Positions 41,301 through 56,300 of a stretch of 64,000 nucleotides of DNA are shown here, piece by piece. A program made the translations under genes and the position numbers. Numbering within the stretch: the first letter of the stretch is position 1; every line of letters begins with the position of its first letter. Under the pieces are notes generated by a model that made no database searches, was not told the origin of the DNA, and was given only the letters and a program-made list of their open reading frames with translations. Source of the stretch: Trichoplax sp. H2 (taxonomy: Eukaryota; Placozoa; Uniplacotomia; Trichoplacea); NCBI GenBank assembly GCA_003344405.1, contig NOWV01000110.1, forward strand, positions 1-64,000. Reading direction: 5' to 3'.

Positions 41301-44300
41301 GATGTTTAAATGGCATCGAAATTCTTTTTTCGATTTTACATTTATTACAATATTGTCTTAAGGGTAAACTCTTGACAGAACTTCGTTTATAATTTAATAT
41401 AATGGTTAATGTATAACCTGCATAAATTGTTATTAAATATTTAAGAGTAAATCATAGCAATTAAACTTTACAATAAATAACATTTTAGTAAATGCTACAA
41501 ATGTAAAATACGGGACTTACATTCTGGTTACTTCGCGAATATGACCAATCTTCAGACAGTGTAAGTTTACTAAGTTTTATACGCAATGATTGATGATTTT
41601 TATTCAGTCTATGTTACTTTTAAGGGCTATCAAAAATCTAGCTAATACGCATTTCATTACAGGTAATTTGGATTAGTCTATTTTAAATACTAAAATAATT
41701 TCTTCCAAATACAAAAAGAGATTTGGCAGGAAACATATTAACTAGTTTACCAGCCAATTTATTTCAAAATACGCCCTATCTGCAAAGCATGTAAGTACTA
41801 TAAAATATCCGATCTATTCACTTAATCATTAATATGGTCAGTTTATAGCGCTATCGCACATAGTAAAAGTGCAATTAGTATTATTTGTCGATTTATTGAT
41901 CAGCTTAATTAAATTTCGCTAGCGATTTCTCTTTAAATGGATTACGAAGTTTTGACTTTGTAATGACTGAGCACCTGGAGAATCTGCAGGCTCTGTATGT
42001 ATTATAGAAATATAAATTTTAGTCTATGCTATCAATTTCATTATGTTTTTATTATCTGGATGTCACAAACCAGCTTCGTGACAAAGATAACGTAATACAA
42101 ATCTCTAAATTAATATAGTCTGCGAGATTCAATATCCCTTAATTACCTCACAAGAATTTAGACGCCTTTGATCCTACGTTAAACTCACCTAGACAATTGA
42201 GAAATACTTTATTCAACTATCAGACGGGCTTATATACCGTTCTACAGCAGCTAACATTCATGAGTCATCTTATAAAAATACTTAGGTGAGAACGTCTACT
42301 AACTAATTTTTCACTGTAGGACTAAAATATGTCCATTCACAGAATCATTTCAGTGCACATTACAGCACAGCATTAAATTTACTGTAACAAATTTATAATT
42401 AGAGTAATTCCTATTGTAAGTAACTAGTTGTAATATATTATCACCATATTATATTAACCAAATTTAGATAGCTATTTCTTCACGGTAGTTCGTACCGTGA
42501 CACTGGATTATATAATATACGCTATTTACAGCTTATTTCAAAAGCATTCAGTATGGCAGGATTAGCTGTACATTTAATGATATGTAAAAGGTCTTACTAT
42601 CAAATGATAGATCATAGTCATCCCCATTATTATAAAGGAAAATTTTATAACTCAACAGTTCAACAAATTCATTCAATTTAAAAGAATCTGATTCTAGCAA
42701 TATAAATTATGCACATGAGTTCAAAGGAATCATGAGTCCAGCAGCTTCTAAATAGTTTAACCCAATCTATCTACGGCAGCAAATTTGCCTGCTATCAGGC
42801 TAAAACTATTAAAAATGAACTTTTCCTCGAATTTAAAATCGACGAATTCTACCGCAAGAATATATTCTCTTCAGATATGATTTATCTTCTAGTAATATCT
42901 AATCCTGCAAGATATTGGACATCTTCATAATTACAGTACATTAATTGATCTAAAAGGTGCTATAGTATAACTAGATAAGCGTCAATTATATATGATCACA
43001 ACCAAGTAGACGTAATAATAAAGACTTAGTTAAGACCTATCTGATTGATTTCTAACAGAAACCTCTTAGGCCTTTTTTTCGCCGTTTTGAACTATTATTA
43101 ATCAACTAAGATGAGTTTTAGCAATCAATATTGTTACTAACATAAATAATGCATTACGTGCAGTATCTAAAGCTATTATTTCTCTGATTTAATTATTTGG
43201 AGATATCAATGTAATCAAATGTAGGCTGCATTACTCTTGTACTTTCATTAATTTACCTCAAAACAGAATAACGAAATGAAAAATTCTTCTTCTAAATCAC
43301 AGTAGCCGTTTAGCAACTCTGCATATACAGGCAAATTTTTTCTTCATCTTATGTTCTAATCGAAAAATTAATATTAAAGATCGATATTTTTGGGGTCACT
43401 AATACCAGTGTACATCATATTGCAGATTATACTGTCGTTCTTTTATTCCGTAAGACTAGATGCATCTTTAAAGTATTCGAAAGCAAGCTGTAGAAATATA
43501 TAAAATTCAGGCTACGATGCTTTGATAGACTTGCCAGCTGTCACTCCCTTCAATAAGCAAGCTAAGACTGAGAATCGATTAAACTGTGAACCGACTAATT
43601 TTTGAACCATAAATAAATTTGAATCTAATGTAGATGAATCGTGTAATTGTAATTATCAGAAAAAGATGCTAATGGGCGTAGTCCTTAGTCAAAGAACTAA
43701 TTTGTAAATTATATTATAATTCTGTAAGAAATTGAAGTCTTGCTTTATTTTAAGACCCTGACTGCAACATTTTACTAAAAATGAAGCTGATATTATTGTG
43801 AATGTTTTATTGCTCTACTTTATATACGCTCGTAAATACGGAGAAATGCAAAGACTATTGCGATAATTGCAAAGTTCATTACCTACCGTTAGTAAAGCAA
43901 GCACTGGCTTGCTTTCTGATTTTACAGGAATAAAATTATATATTTATACAGTAATGTAATGCAACAGCACATTTTATTGATTCGAATAAGATATCTTGGA
44001 ATTATAATTATAGATTTGTATGGATATCATTTTTCATTTATCACGTTTAATTTTAAATTTTTAAACGTGAATCTGGTTCACGGTAACGCTTTAAAATTAT
44101 TGTCAATCTTATAATTACATAGATATCTACCATTTAATGCCTTGACTCATCTGCAAATGAAAACTGCGAAGAATACCCAGACAATAAAAAATTTGTAAGT
44201 TAGCTGCAATAGTTTATGTATAGGTCAGCAATTAAAGTTGTTCTATAAGTTATATGCTGCTGTATTTCACGATTGCTTTTTGTCTGCTAGCAAATGAGTT

Positions 44301-47300
44301 TTGAAATACGATGCTAATAAACAAATAGTGAATTTTTAGTACATGCAAAAAATTAGAAATTCATTACATCTTTGCGCAAAATATGCAGTACTACGCGCAG
44401 CCCTGCTCTTATCCGATTGTTACTTAACTAAACTTGCCTAATCTAAACTAATTTAGATTACCCTAGATAAGTAACAATGACTGAGAAATACACTTTCAGA
44501 ATCTTCTAACTATATCTTTATTCTAGAAAATGCAAGTCTAATTTAATATTCAAAATCAATCATTTAAATAGCTTTTCGAGGCATTAAACCGGTTTACGAT
44601 GTGTGATATATTTCGACCAGTAAGACTTCGAGAATACATTAAATTATTCCTAGTCTAATCTAGTGAATTTGTAATATTACTACACATTAACTTTATGTTT
44701 GCCCTAGCTTATAATTAACGGGATTTATATTGAATTTGCCATTAGCAATTCATTTACCATATTTAGTATAATTTAACCTGTATTAGGAACAGGTTTATAT
44801 CGGCTATATTAAGTCATCAAATAATTCATGCACATATCCAAATTAATAACTATCTAAACGTGATACATAAACATGTCTAAATTAAGTAAGTTATCATTCA
44901 TCACGGTAGATTCACTACCGTGACACCGATACACTCACTTGAAGATCTGAAAATGAATTACCAATCATCTGAACTTGTATGCGTATAGATTTTCCGTAGA
45001 ATCTGCGGTCACAATCAATTATACATTAAAATCTGTTCTTATACTACGAATACAATTTTCGCGTTGACTCTTCGCAGAAACTTAAATCCCCTTAAATTTT
45101 ACCCTAACAACTAAAAAATTGATTTGGTTCATTATCTATCGCGCTTTTATATTCTTCGGCAGCAGGCAACATTGATGAGTTATCGTAATATTCTAATAGT
45201 TAATTTATACTTTATAACTAAATGAAGATAGAAATATTTATAGTTGTGATATATACCGATCACGAAATTCCAAATTTTAGAAAAATAAGGGCTTTATTGA
45301 ATCTTATACAAAGATTAACTACACACAGCTTTACTCTAGCCCAATACTACTTCTAAAGACTTCTACAACGAAGTAACTGAATAATCTAAGGCTGCATGCT
45401 TTTATACTTTTCGTAGCATTTGCAGCTACTATCCGAAGGGCAACCTTTTACCTTACTTTATACATAGTAAAATTATTCTTGGTAACACTATTCTACTGCG
45501 GACCATCATTAATCCGATATGGATACGACTACAGTATTTACGTAGACATTATTCACACTAGCCAAAGTACAATGAATTAACCATATCCTAATATATGATT
45601 TACAGTTCTGTTTTTACCTATAGCCTTATTAGTAACTTAACACCTTACTGTATATAGTCATCTGTACTCTAGCATAGAGTCTATACTACTACAGTCTATA
45701 GTTATAGCTACTAAATATCTCTTAGGATAAATATCTACCGTACATTATACTAAACATAGCTAACAGTCTACAATCACAATACCAAGTTACATTGCAATAG
45801 TCAAGGACATCTACCGACTAATTCTAGATAACTGGAAATGAGTATGTGTATTCACAGAATCATTTGCAGTATGACGTATTAATTATCGGTCGTCAGGAGG
45901 ATTTCTATTACAAGAATTAGAAATATAATCAATTAAGGCCAATTGCTATATAAAATTCTTGTTACAGTACAATTTATAATTTATTACAACAATTAATTGC
46001 AAATAACGTTTGAAATGTTGAATTCACTAAATTTGTGATATAATTCTTTACGGTACCAGCAGTTGATACTGTGACAATACCGCCAATTACATCCTAAATC
46101 CAAATGAGTTCGAGTTTAAAATCCAGTGTGTTCTGCCATGATAGCATCTTTCTAAACTTTAACTTATAAGCGGATTGCGATTTGTTCTAGTTATACTCAA
46201 ATTTTAAATTTCTAATGTAGCAAAGCTTAATAAAATTTTGGAAATCAACTGCGTATAATCTTATTTAAAATGAATGCATTAACTTTGACAGGCATTTGCA
46301 TAACAATTACATCTCCAAAATCGATGATAGATTCTTCACTGCCTTTCGGTCCGTCATTGAAGTGTAAGTAAAAATTATTCTATAGCAAACAAGCTCAATA
46401 AATGTGAGAAGAATATATTCAGACTCATCTGTGCTTGGCTACTATGCATACTTGAGTACCTGCATTTAAAACAAAGAAATTATCTGTTTTAAAACAAAGA
46501 CAACACTTTCGTTAATACTTATATCTCCAGGAAACTGCAATTCAATCGTTTGCAATTTCTTCCTTCTCATGTCTGCACAGGAACGCAAATAAAATTTTTG
46601 TAAGTAACTATATTTCGGTATTCATTAATAATCATTAATAAATCAGTAAAATCTGAAAACTTATTCATTGTATATAAAATCAGTAATGCAGGCCATAATC
46701 TTATCCAATCTATCAATCGCAAACAATTCAGAGAATGCAAAATATTGCAGGAATTGTAAGTATTTCGATGAAGCAGTGATCTGTACTACATACCTGATTC
46801 GCAATTATGCAGATGTAACGATCATATGTAGGAATTTTATTTATATGTAATAAGAAGTGAAGCTCCTCATAATGCAAACGAGCTTATTACTCATATTCTT
46901 ATTACTGTTATGTTTTAGTTTAATGCATGTAGTGAATATTGATTTATTGCTTTTAGTTTTAAAGCAAAGTACAATATGGTTCTCCTTAATATTGTACACA
47001 AATAATAAAAAGCCACTAAAAAAACGAAGCGTTGGCTTGCAATATATTTAAATCAGATTTTCCTACAATATTGTCATAATAGCTTAATATCAGTAAAAGA
47101 AATCATTTATAATTAGTAACAGCTAGTTAGGGTGATGATAGGTTATGGAAAATACAATAGCATTATCAGATATATGACACTAAAATAATTCTTCTAGAGC
47201 TGTAAGCAACGTGATTGAGGTGACGTGATTTAATTAAAACTTTCGTTCAGTCTTACTTTCGATAGCATAAATATTGAAATTTATTAACTAGATACTCGTA

Positions 47301-50300
47301 TATCGCCATAAGCGTATACCCTAGGTCGAAATAAATAGATAGCGTCCGAAAATTTAAGTAGCTTTAATAATTAAGTTGGCAAAATCTTGCCTTGTCATTT
47401 AGGTCAAAAATTACCTGTTGTGTTAAGAACAAAATATAGATCACAGTAAAATAAATCAATTTTTGATGTCTGCATATAATTTACACAATATTAGAGATTT
47501 GAGTGCCAATAGGATATCAGAGCTGCCAACGAATGTGTTTATGGACCTGATTGCCTTAGAAAGGATGTAAGTCCATCTGTATTTTTAGACAAATATTTCA
47601 GGTCTTTCTTTTTATTATACAGCAAACTATCATTTTGCATTATAAATAATTCGACATAAGAAACATTATTATAAATATGCGTTATCGCCTTTTAGTAAAG
47701 CTTTTGAGAACTGATAGCAAATTGATAGCACCTTTTGCCTGCTTAGAATCACTGATTTGATCCAAAATAGCTGAACAAGCTAACTTAGACAGTCATCATT
47801 TAGTTATTATGATTATAAGAACACAGCATTACTATACTAAGGATCAGTTCGAAGCCGGTTCGCAGCATGTGGTAATAAATGCTTGCGATTTTTAACTTGC
47901 GTTGTATTAACATCTTTCTATTTTTAACTGACAAAAGCTAATTTACTTTCTTTAATATACTCATAATATTGCATAATAAAGTACTGTAGCCTTTAATTTT
48001 TGGTTGTAATCAGTAGCGCATGCATTAAAATAAAATGTGATTGGATGACCGATGGTAAATCCAACCTATATGTTGTAAAGGACTTGCATTGCTATAACGC
48101 ATTGGTTGGCATAGAAATTTATTCTGTAACAAAGAAAAATGAAAATAATAATTTACTATTAAATTAATCACTGATTAGCAATACAGCAGAACTTTTAGTT
48201 ATTACGTATCTAATAAAAACTGTACATTGACTAAACAGTCTCGCCAATCAAGCTATGTCCCAAAGGGACGTTAAACTTCACCTAAATTTGTCAAATATTA
48301 ATCTTGCCACAGCACTAGCAATGGCTTTGATTTAATGTCTGCTAACTAACCTAAACTCTAATTCCGTTTTACAATCAAATAGAAATCTGAATAATAATCA
48401 ACTAGAATATCTTGGCGCTCATCTTTTCCCTCCCAATTCCCCATTGCAATCTGTGTAATTAAGCTACTTCGATTCGAAATATAAAATACATTACCTATAC
48501 TATAACTTTGAAAGGCACAGTTCGATATTTAATTAGTGTAACTCGGAATTATTTATTATTGAAATAGGAGATTTATGAATAACAAAATATCCAAAATCGA
48601 CAAAGAAGTGCTTGGTGTAGATTCCATTGCTCATACTCTGTAAAAATTAATTATTAACAAACTACCTTATGTCCGATACCTAATGAGAATCGTAAAGAAC
48701 AAGTATGCAAAAAGATGATTATTCTCTGTTTTATTGCTTTTTAGCACATTAAGTGGTAATAATCTAAATGAGATTCCGGTTCAGCTATTTACAAATACCC
48801 CGCGTCTCATAAACCTGTAAGGCGAAGAATAAATAGCGAAGTTAAATGATTGTGCTAAGATTATTTACCTAAAACTTCATACTATGGTTTTTCTAGGAAT
48901 ATATTTTTGATTTGATTTTAACTACATGATAAAAACTTTTACTCTACTTTATCTTATATAATTTAGTTGCAATCTAACAATTTGTAATAATTCTACAAAA
49001 CATCATTAGATTAGAATACTATTTCAAGATTTAACCATTGGATTTGTATATGTTTAAAAACTATGTTGGTATTTTATAGTAGTTAAATGGTCATAAAATT
49101 TTAATTCTGAGAAAATTTATAGATGTCATTTTATCGCTTATTCAGGGAGTTAGATCGTAATAAAATTGAAGTAATTCCCGATTTTGCTTTTGTTGGAGTT
49201 AGTCTTATCGAATATTTGTAAGTATCCTACAAAGCATAGAAAACCAAAGCACAAATTACGCTATTGATAATAACGACACCATTTACCATATCTGTAGGAC
49301 AATGCTTAATATTTTGGCATCGTTATGACTTGATCCAAAATCTATTTAATGTCTTTCATAATTCAAAGTAAAGAGAATAATTTCCATAAAATTTAAAAAT
49401 AATTTCTAAATAAAAGCTGTATATTTAATATTTCTTCTGCAGGAATTTAAGTAATAATAATATTTCTTCTATCGTAAAGAATACCTTTGCTGGCTTGTCT
49501 CATATACTGGCACTGTAAGTTCAATAATGATACAACTACTTATTTGCATTTTAATTAAACGTAAATTAATAGCAACTGTTCATTACTTTTATTAGTTATC
49601 TTAACAACCTACCAAAACTAAAGTATCTAGAAATGGAAACATTTACTGAAATGAATTCGCTTGTTGGCTTGTAAGGCATACAAATTTCTCTTTGCTACTC
49701 GATAAATATAATATCATAGCCATAATTCCAATTGAATTTTATTCACAATTTGATAATTCACCTATAAACCTTCACCTACTGTACATCTTGAGCTTTTGAG
49801 TTGCTATAAATTCATCCAAAGCTAGCCTTGCAAGGAGAAATATACCAAACCAATGCTTTTAGTTTACGGATATTTGAGGAAACTACTCATCCTTCTAATT
49901 GCAATTTTGTAGCGACTTTTTACACTTATTTGTTTCTACATTAACTAAAATTTGACTGGAAGACGTATTACAAATTGACGAACTCTTGCACTCCGTCGTA
50001 GTAGCCAAAAGTAGTGATATCTCTACTTTACCTATAAGTTGAAGTCGCGAAATTTAAGCTCAGTTACATAATTAAAGTTGAAATATTTAAATGTAAAAGT
50101 TTAATAATGAATCCATGATAGCTGCATTACAGTGTCTTGTTTATAGAATCATTTCTGCAATAAAATTCTTTACAATCTAGCTACTAAGTTAAGCAACTAC
50201 ATTATGGAGATGGGAATAGGAATTTTTGTCTATGTTAGAATAATTTGATTAAGCTTAACCTTACTTAGTCAATTTCTAGTATTAATACATAGTATCATGT

Positions 50301-53300
50301 TTTATTACTATACCGACTATTGTGAGATAGCAGTACTAAAATTGATATTTATATGAAGAAGCTGAGAACAATCTTTTGATAGTTTGAATAACTGTGATTG
50401 AATTGATTTATGAGAGATTGTTGATTAATTTAAGAATATTCTGTGTGTCGGTAATGCAATTTGACTACCTTGTAATAGTCATTGGACATCTTTACTGATA
50501 AAGACTACTGTCTTCATCAGCTACCTAAATCACTATGTAATCCACTAGAAGGTTTCGATACTAGTAATGCAACTACTTAGCTTAAACTACGAAGCGTCAA
50601 GTTCTATCTGATATTTGGTTTAGGAACATACCAAATAGATCGTAAATTGTGTTACTGTTAATAGCTGATATGCTGGATTTACAGTAGCATTACTAGACCG
50701 TAAAGGCAATTTCTGTAACAAATCTACAATTAGAATTACAAGCGTAAGGCCTTATACTATTCTTATTGTCTTTTATTTACCATATAGTAACTAAATTATG
50801 TGCTATACAATTTGTTATAGTTTTTTTTATAGTTACAATGGCTCCTGCTTAAAAGTATTCGATCTCAATCACTTGACATGAATATTAAATTTATTAAATT
50901 TTGCAAACTACCTTTAATAGCCCTTTGTACCGTTATAGAATAAGAAATTATAATTCTGGTTAGAACTTAGAAGTAAAGAGAAGATATTTTCGACGTGATT
51001 ATATTGATTTCATAAACTAGATCTTTGCAATATTGTGTCCTCAATGCTTCCTTTGTAAATCAACTGATCCATTATTTGCCAGGCATATATGATTTGTGAG
51101 TGAAAAGAAAATAATAACGAATTTTTGCCAATAAGAGTTTGTAGAAACGCTAATTTTATGATATAGAACAATAATGAAGTAAACATTTGGAGTTATTTGA
51201 AGCACTCGTGTCAGTTACTGCATTAGAATTAGTAGACAATGTCAATGTAGAAATTAAATTGGTGATGAGTATTCTTATATTAAAGTTACTTTATTACAGC
51301 TTACTTGCAATAAAACACTAATCCGACAAGTCTAGATTAAGCAAATTCTGGCATTGTAGATTTATTTTTCAGCATACTAATGAAAACTGCAACAGGTGTA
51401 GATTACAACTACTTTATCACTAATGTTAGTCTTGTCATTCAAGACCAGTTAAACAACAAACAATTTTACTATCATATATTAGAACAGTATCGAGAACAGA
51501 GAACCAAATATCAACTACTAAACTTATGCTGTAATTTATATGCGGACTTTATATACTCCCACTTAGCCAGCGACAGTGCACACGAAATCATAATTAATAC
51601 AAAATTAGATTAATGTAATTTAGCATCCCTACTGACTATACCTTAGCAGATAGCATAAATTACTTTTATGTATATCAAAACTTATGATTAACCAACTAAT
51701 TATCCGTAGCTCAGTACTTTACGATAGGAAAGTATACAGTAAGCATAAGATAAGTATGCATTACCAGATATTGTCTGCATAGTTGCAAGAGTTGCAAGAT
51801 GAACAGCAGCTTTAGTAAATAAAACTAAAATAAATTATAGCATTGATTACGGCGTTAGAGTACCTGACTCTGTAACATACCTTTCCTAGTTGTAACTTAC
51901 ATTTTCTAGCTTACAACAACATAAATACATGAAATTGGTTTTTGAGAAGTAAATCGTCTTTTTCAGATCACTTGATGGTAATAACTTAATTGGTCTTAGA
52001 AAAGACTTTGTTGAAAAATTGTACCGTTTAGATGACGTGTACGTACGAGTATAAGTTTTATTTTAAGAAACAGATCAAAAGATTGTTATTTTCTAAAGTC
52101 GGAAATAATTAACGAATGTATGATCTTATCAATTAAGTTTTTCCATACTTTGGTAATCATTAATTAGGACATTAGGTTACACTCGCCTTTCTAGTAATGA
52201 TATTTTTGAAATTTTATCAAAAAAGTCTGAATATACAAAGCTGTAAGTTGTTGTCGATATTTTTATATAACTTGGTAAAACATATCGTAGAATATCTTCT
52301 TTAAAGATTTGATACTACTCGTATTCTCTTAGCGCATAGAAGAGGCTATGAGAGCTATATGGAACTATAGCTAGTTTACAGTCGATGTTATTACTACGAG
52401 TAGACATATGAAATGTTTGATATATAATTATAATTTGAAAATTTTGAGTTTATTTGACGTTTTACAGTAAACTACATTATCTCATAGACATAAGTTACTC
52501 TTAGATACAATTTTTATAAATAGATAACTACTCTTAAATTAATAGCGGAATTAATGTCTGCTTTTGTATCATCGTTTTAGCGTACTGGATGGTCTTCAAC
52601 TGCGTTCGTTCCCTCCAAAATTACTACCTTACATACGCTCCGTAATAACTCTGTATGTGTACTTAAATTAGTGCATAATCTTCGTTCACTACAATTTATG
52701 GTAGACGTCGAAAGTCTAACGCGACGGGAATAGTCAATTTTAGAAGTTTCATTGAAACATAATTTTATCTGCCAGGATTGTAAGGAAATAATTTCTTCCT
52801 AATCAATTATTAGGAGTTTAAAAGACAATCTCATCCAGTCTCTGGATGAAAGATTTATCAAGCTGCTAAATCTGGTATCGCATCTGTATGTTACTACTGT
52901 TTTTACATTATTAAATTACCGTCATCTATTCACTAAGACAGGCAGTGCATGCTAAAGTTTAATAAATTACATTTAAACTGTACTAGCCCGCTCATCTATT
53001 ATTCTGTTATTATAAGTTCAACTTTTAAAATAGCCTTACAGACATTTAAATTTTACTTTTTATCTTGAATCTACAATAAATGTCTTGTAGGTTTACTTGT
53101 CATTAATATATACTAGTAAGTTATTAAATCATTTAATAGCGGTACATGTTTCAAAAATTTGATAAATTTCAATTAGCATCGGTTCTATCCAACAATTATA
53201 TATCGATACTTGACTATCCCTAGTGTAATTCCCACACTGAACAGCTGAAGTACACCAAATTATTGCCTAGATTTAGAAACCATGAAATATAAAATTAATT

Positions 53301-56300
53301 TAATCATAGCTTACATTTTTAGCTTAAAGTTCTAAAATATGAATTACTACTTCTGTTATCTAGTTCCATATTAATCCTTCCATTTTCCTATCTTAAATCG
53401 ATCAGTATATCTTAACACACATATGTGGAATGTATCTTTGACTCAACTTTGATCTTAAATAGAATATTTCTAAAAATACTCTTCTACTACATCTTATTGA
53501 AGCTCATATTCATAGGAACGCCCCCCCCCCTCAAAGAAATAATTGCCATTTCATAATAATGAACTATAACAAAACATAATCAGAAACATGTCGAAGTAAA
53601 TCAGCTTCTTTTAATTACAGGAATCTAGCCAACAATCAATTAGGAAACGAAGACTATTCTAAATTGAAATATGTTCGAAGTTTGAAATCTGTGTATGTAT
53701 CATAACTTAACTTACGAACTACTACCCGAAAGTAATAGATTACTTATTATCTCCACTACACCTGGAGGCCTACTGTGTGGTGTTCTATACTACTTGCGGC
53801 CACATAGGAATAAGACCGTTCTAAGAGTTTACTATAGTTGTATTAATAGAGTATTCGAAACGCTATCTAATCACGAACTGAGAAGCTGAGCATTCACTCC
53901 TCCTTTTATACCCTACCACCACACTTGTGGTGCACACATAGTAATTTAGTAACATAATATTTACATGGTTCGTATAGAAAAACAATCCTCAATAGCTATA
54001 TAGTTCACTATAAGTACAACTAGTAAACAATTTTAATTGGCAATAACTAATAAATAGCGAAAGAAACGAACGAGGCTCTGCATGCTACTCGCACGTTACT
54101 CGCACTTTGCGGCGAGTGCTAAGGTGTGGCCAATATTAGTATCTATAAAGATTATACTAATTGATTTCAGAACACGCTTGCATCTTGGTTGTCTAGCAAA
54201 ACTATACACGATTAATGTTCATAATTACTGCTTGCTGTATTGCTATTAGCTACATGCGAAGCCTACTTAATTAACATGTACAATGCTTAGCTCCGTAACA
54301 GTATGTAACCAATATTTTGACATACTTTCGAATTAGTTTCTTATTGCAATAGTTATGAAAATAATTAATTTTTATTAACGCAATTATTCATTTAGACTGC
54401 TGTAGAATCAAACTTGGAGTTAATGAAAAAACTGTAATTAATACTGTATGCTTCAAATTCATGCATTGCAGAGACTTATCTTATAACAAAATTAGCAGCG
54501 TTTGTTCCAGTGATATAAACATTAGGACGTGGTTATCATTGGCAATCTTGTAAGGCTGGCACATTCATCTGCTAATAATTTGATTATTTACTTAAAATAA
54601 CATGTGTATTGCTATCTTGGAAATTTTTACCTATTTAGATACCCGATATTTTAGAGTATACCTATTCTTCATGTAAATTCTTTACATGCTTCAACTTCTA
54701 TAAACATAGTTACCCTACGTCCTATCACTTTGTTTCAGAATTTACTTGTTTATTATAGTATTTCTTTAACGGAAATTTAGACAAATTATCATAGCTAATT
54801 TATTTTCCTTAATTAAAAAAATGAAATATGGAACATAGATTTGACTTAGTAAACAAATTATGTATGATTTAAAATCTTGTTATAACAACTAACGAATGAA
54901 CACTGAATTAGTGTTATCTAAATTTTACTGCGAACGAAAACAGGTTATTATTAATCAATAGAGGCAATGAAAAATATCAGTACGTTAACGTTTTACTAGA
55001 TTTTTAATAATTATAATCTATTGCATTCCTGAACAGAAATCTAGAAGGAAATCAAATAAAGACCTTAGATAATTATTGTCTGTCATATTCTCGCAGTTTA
55101 CGAGTTTTGTAAGTTAATTGTGAAATATAGCATATAAGATATAGCAAATAGAAAATAATAGATGTTTTTGGTGTTGTTATTATTTTTTAATCCTAATTAT
55201 ATTAGATACGACAATATTTTCTCAATCTTAATTTAATTCTATAGTAAGTTACGACAAATAATGTCAGAGTACTAAACAAGATGATGCCTATTACTGTCAG
55301 ACTATGATATTTCAATAAAATAACGTTGATTTCTTAATTTTTATGCTATTTATGTCGTTCAGGAATCTACGAAATAATCCATTAATCGAATTTTCTGGAG
55401 ATATTCTGTTAGAAAACTCTGTATTACGAGAAATGTAAGCATATTTATTTACTTACTCTTAGTATATTATTTAGCCAAGTTTGTATCGTGGATTATTTGC
55501 TACGTTTAGCATAGCGATCTACAAATAGTTCAGAAAAATTGCACAGTATGAAGATACTCTACTGAAGTATAAATGATTTTAAGCAATATTATGCTAATAG
55601 TGACATTTACATATGTGCAACTCCTATCTTTAGGCATAGTAGTTTGTTCAGTAGACTAAATATCGGACTGAAAAATGAGTATTTTGCAGCATTAATTATA
55701 ATCGCATTGTATAATAACGGCGACTCTTTCAATTCTATCTCGGCCGAGACTGTTACTTTATAAGAATTAGATTCTTAAATTTTGATCAAATACTTTTGGA
55801 TATATTTATTACAATCCTAAGCCACACAGGTTTAATTATTACGCTCTTTAATATTCAGTATAATCTTGGCAATAGTAGCAGAAAAATTTACTTGATCATT
55901 TTTCTATTAGATACTCAACGCGAGTTTATCTCTGTTGCGTTGTACCATCCTCAGTGACTGTATGTGAGCCTTTTGCAAACCAAATGGAGTTATCTACTTG
56001 TTCAGATCTATTATCCCATGGCCTATTAAGTATTATGATTTGGATTTTTGGCTCTATATCCATTATTGGTAATGTTCTTGCTGCCATATGGGGAATACGA
56101 TCCAAGGATTCTAAACGTCCTATTTCAACGAGACAATTGCTTCATTTGTCGATTGCTGACTCTATCATGGGATTCTACTTAATCGTTATTGCATCAGCTA
56201 ATATTTACTTTGCGGGAGTTTATTCAGAATATCTTGAAGCCTGGTTACGAAGTCCAATGTGTTTATTGGCATCCTTTCTCGTCTCCTTATCTAGTTTTAT

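Noticed and set aside
46668-47051. Open frames 46668-46850 and 46857-47051
   Set aside because: The first overlaps an LRR exon (46684-46755) that is read in another frame; the second is low-complexity intron.
48190-48275. Possible extra LRR exon after ttttag at about 48198
   Set aside because: The repeat pattern is weak and the only donor makes it 71 nt, one base short of frame.
51380-51613. 77-codon open frame in a receptor intron
   Set aside because: It lies in a probable decayed LTR and has no recognisable domain.
53695-53889. 64-codon open frame starting in a splice donor
   Set aside because: It starts inside the donor and lies within element G; no product recognised.
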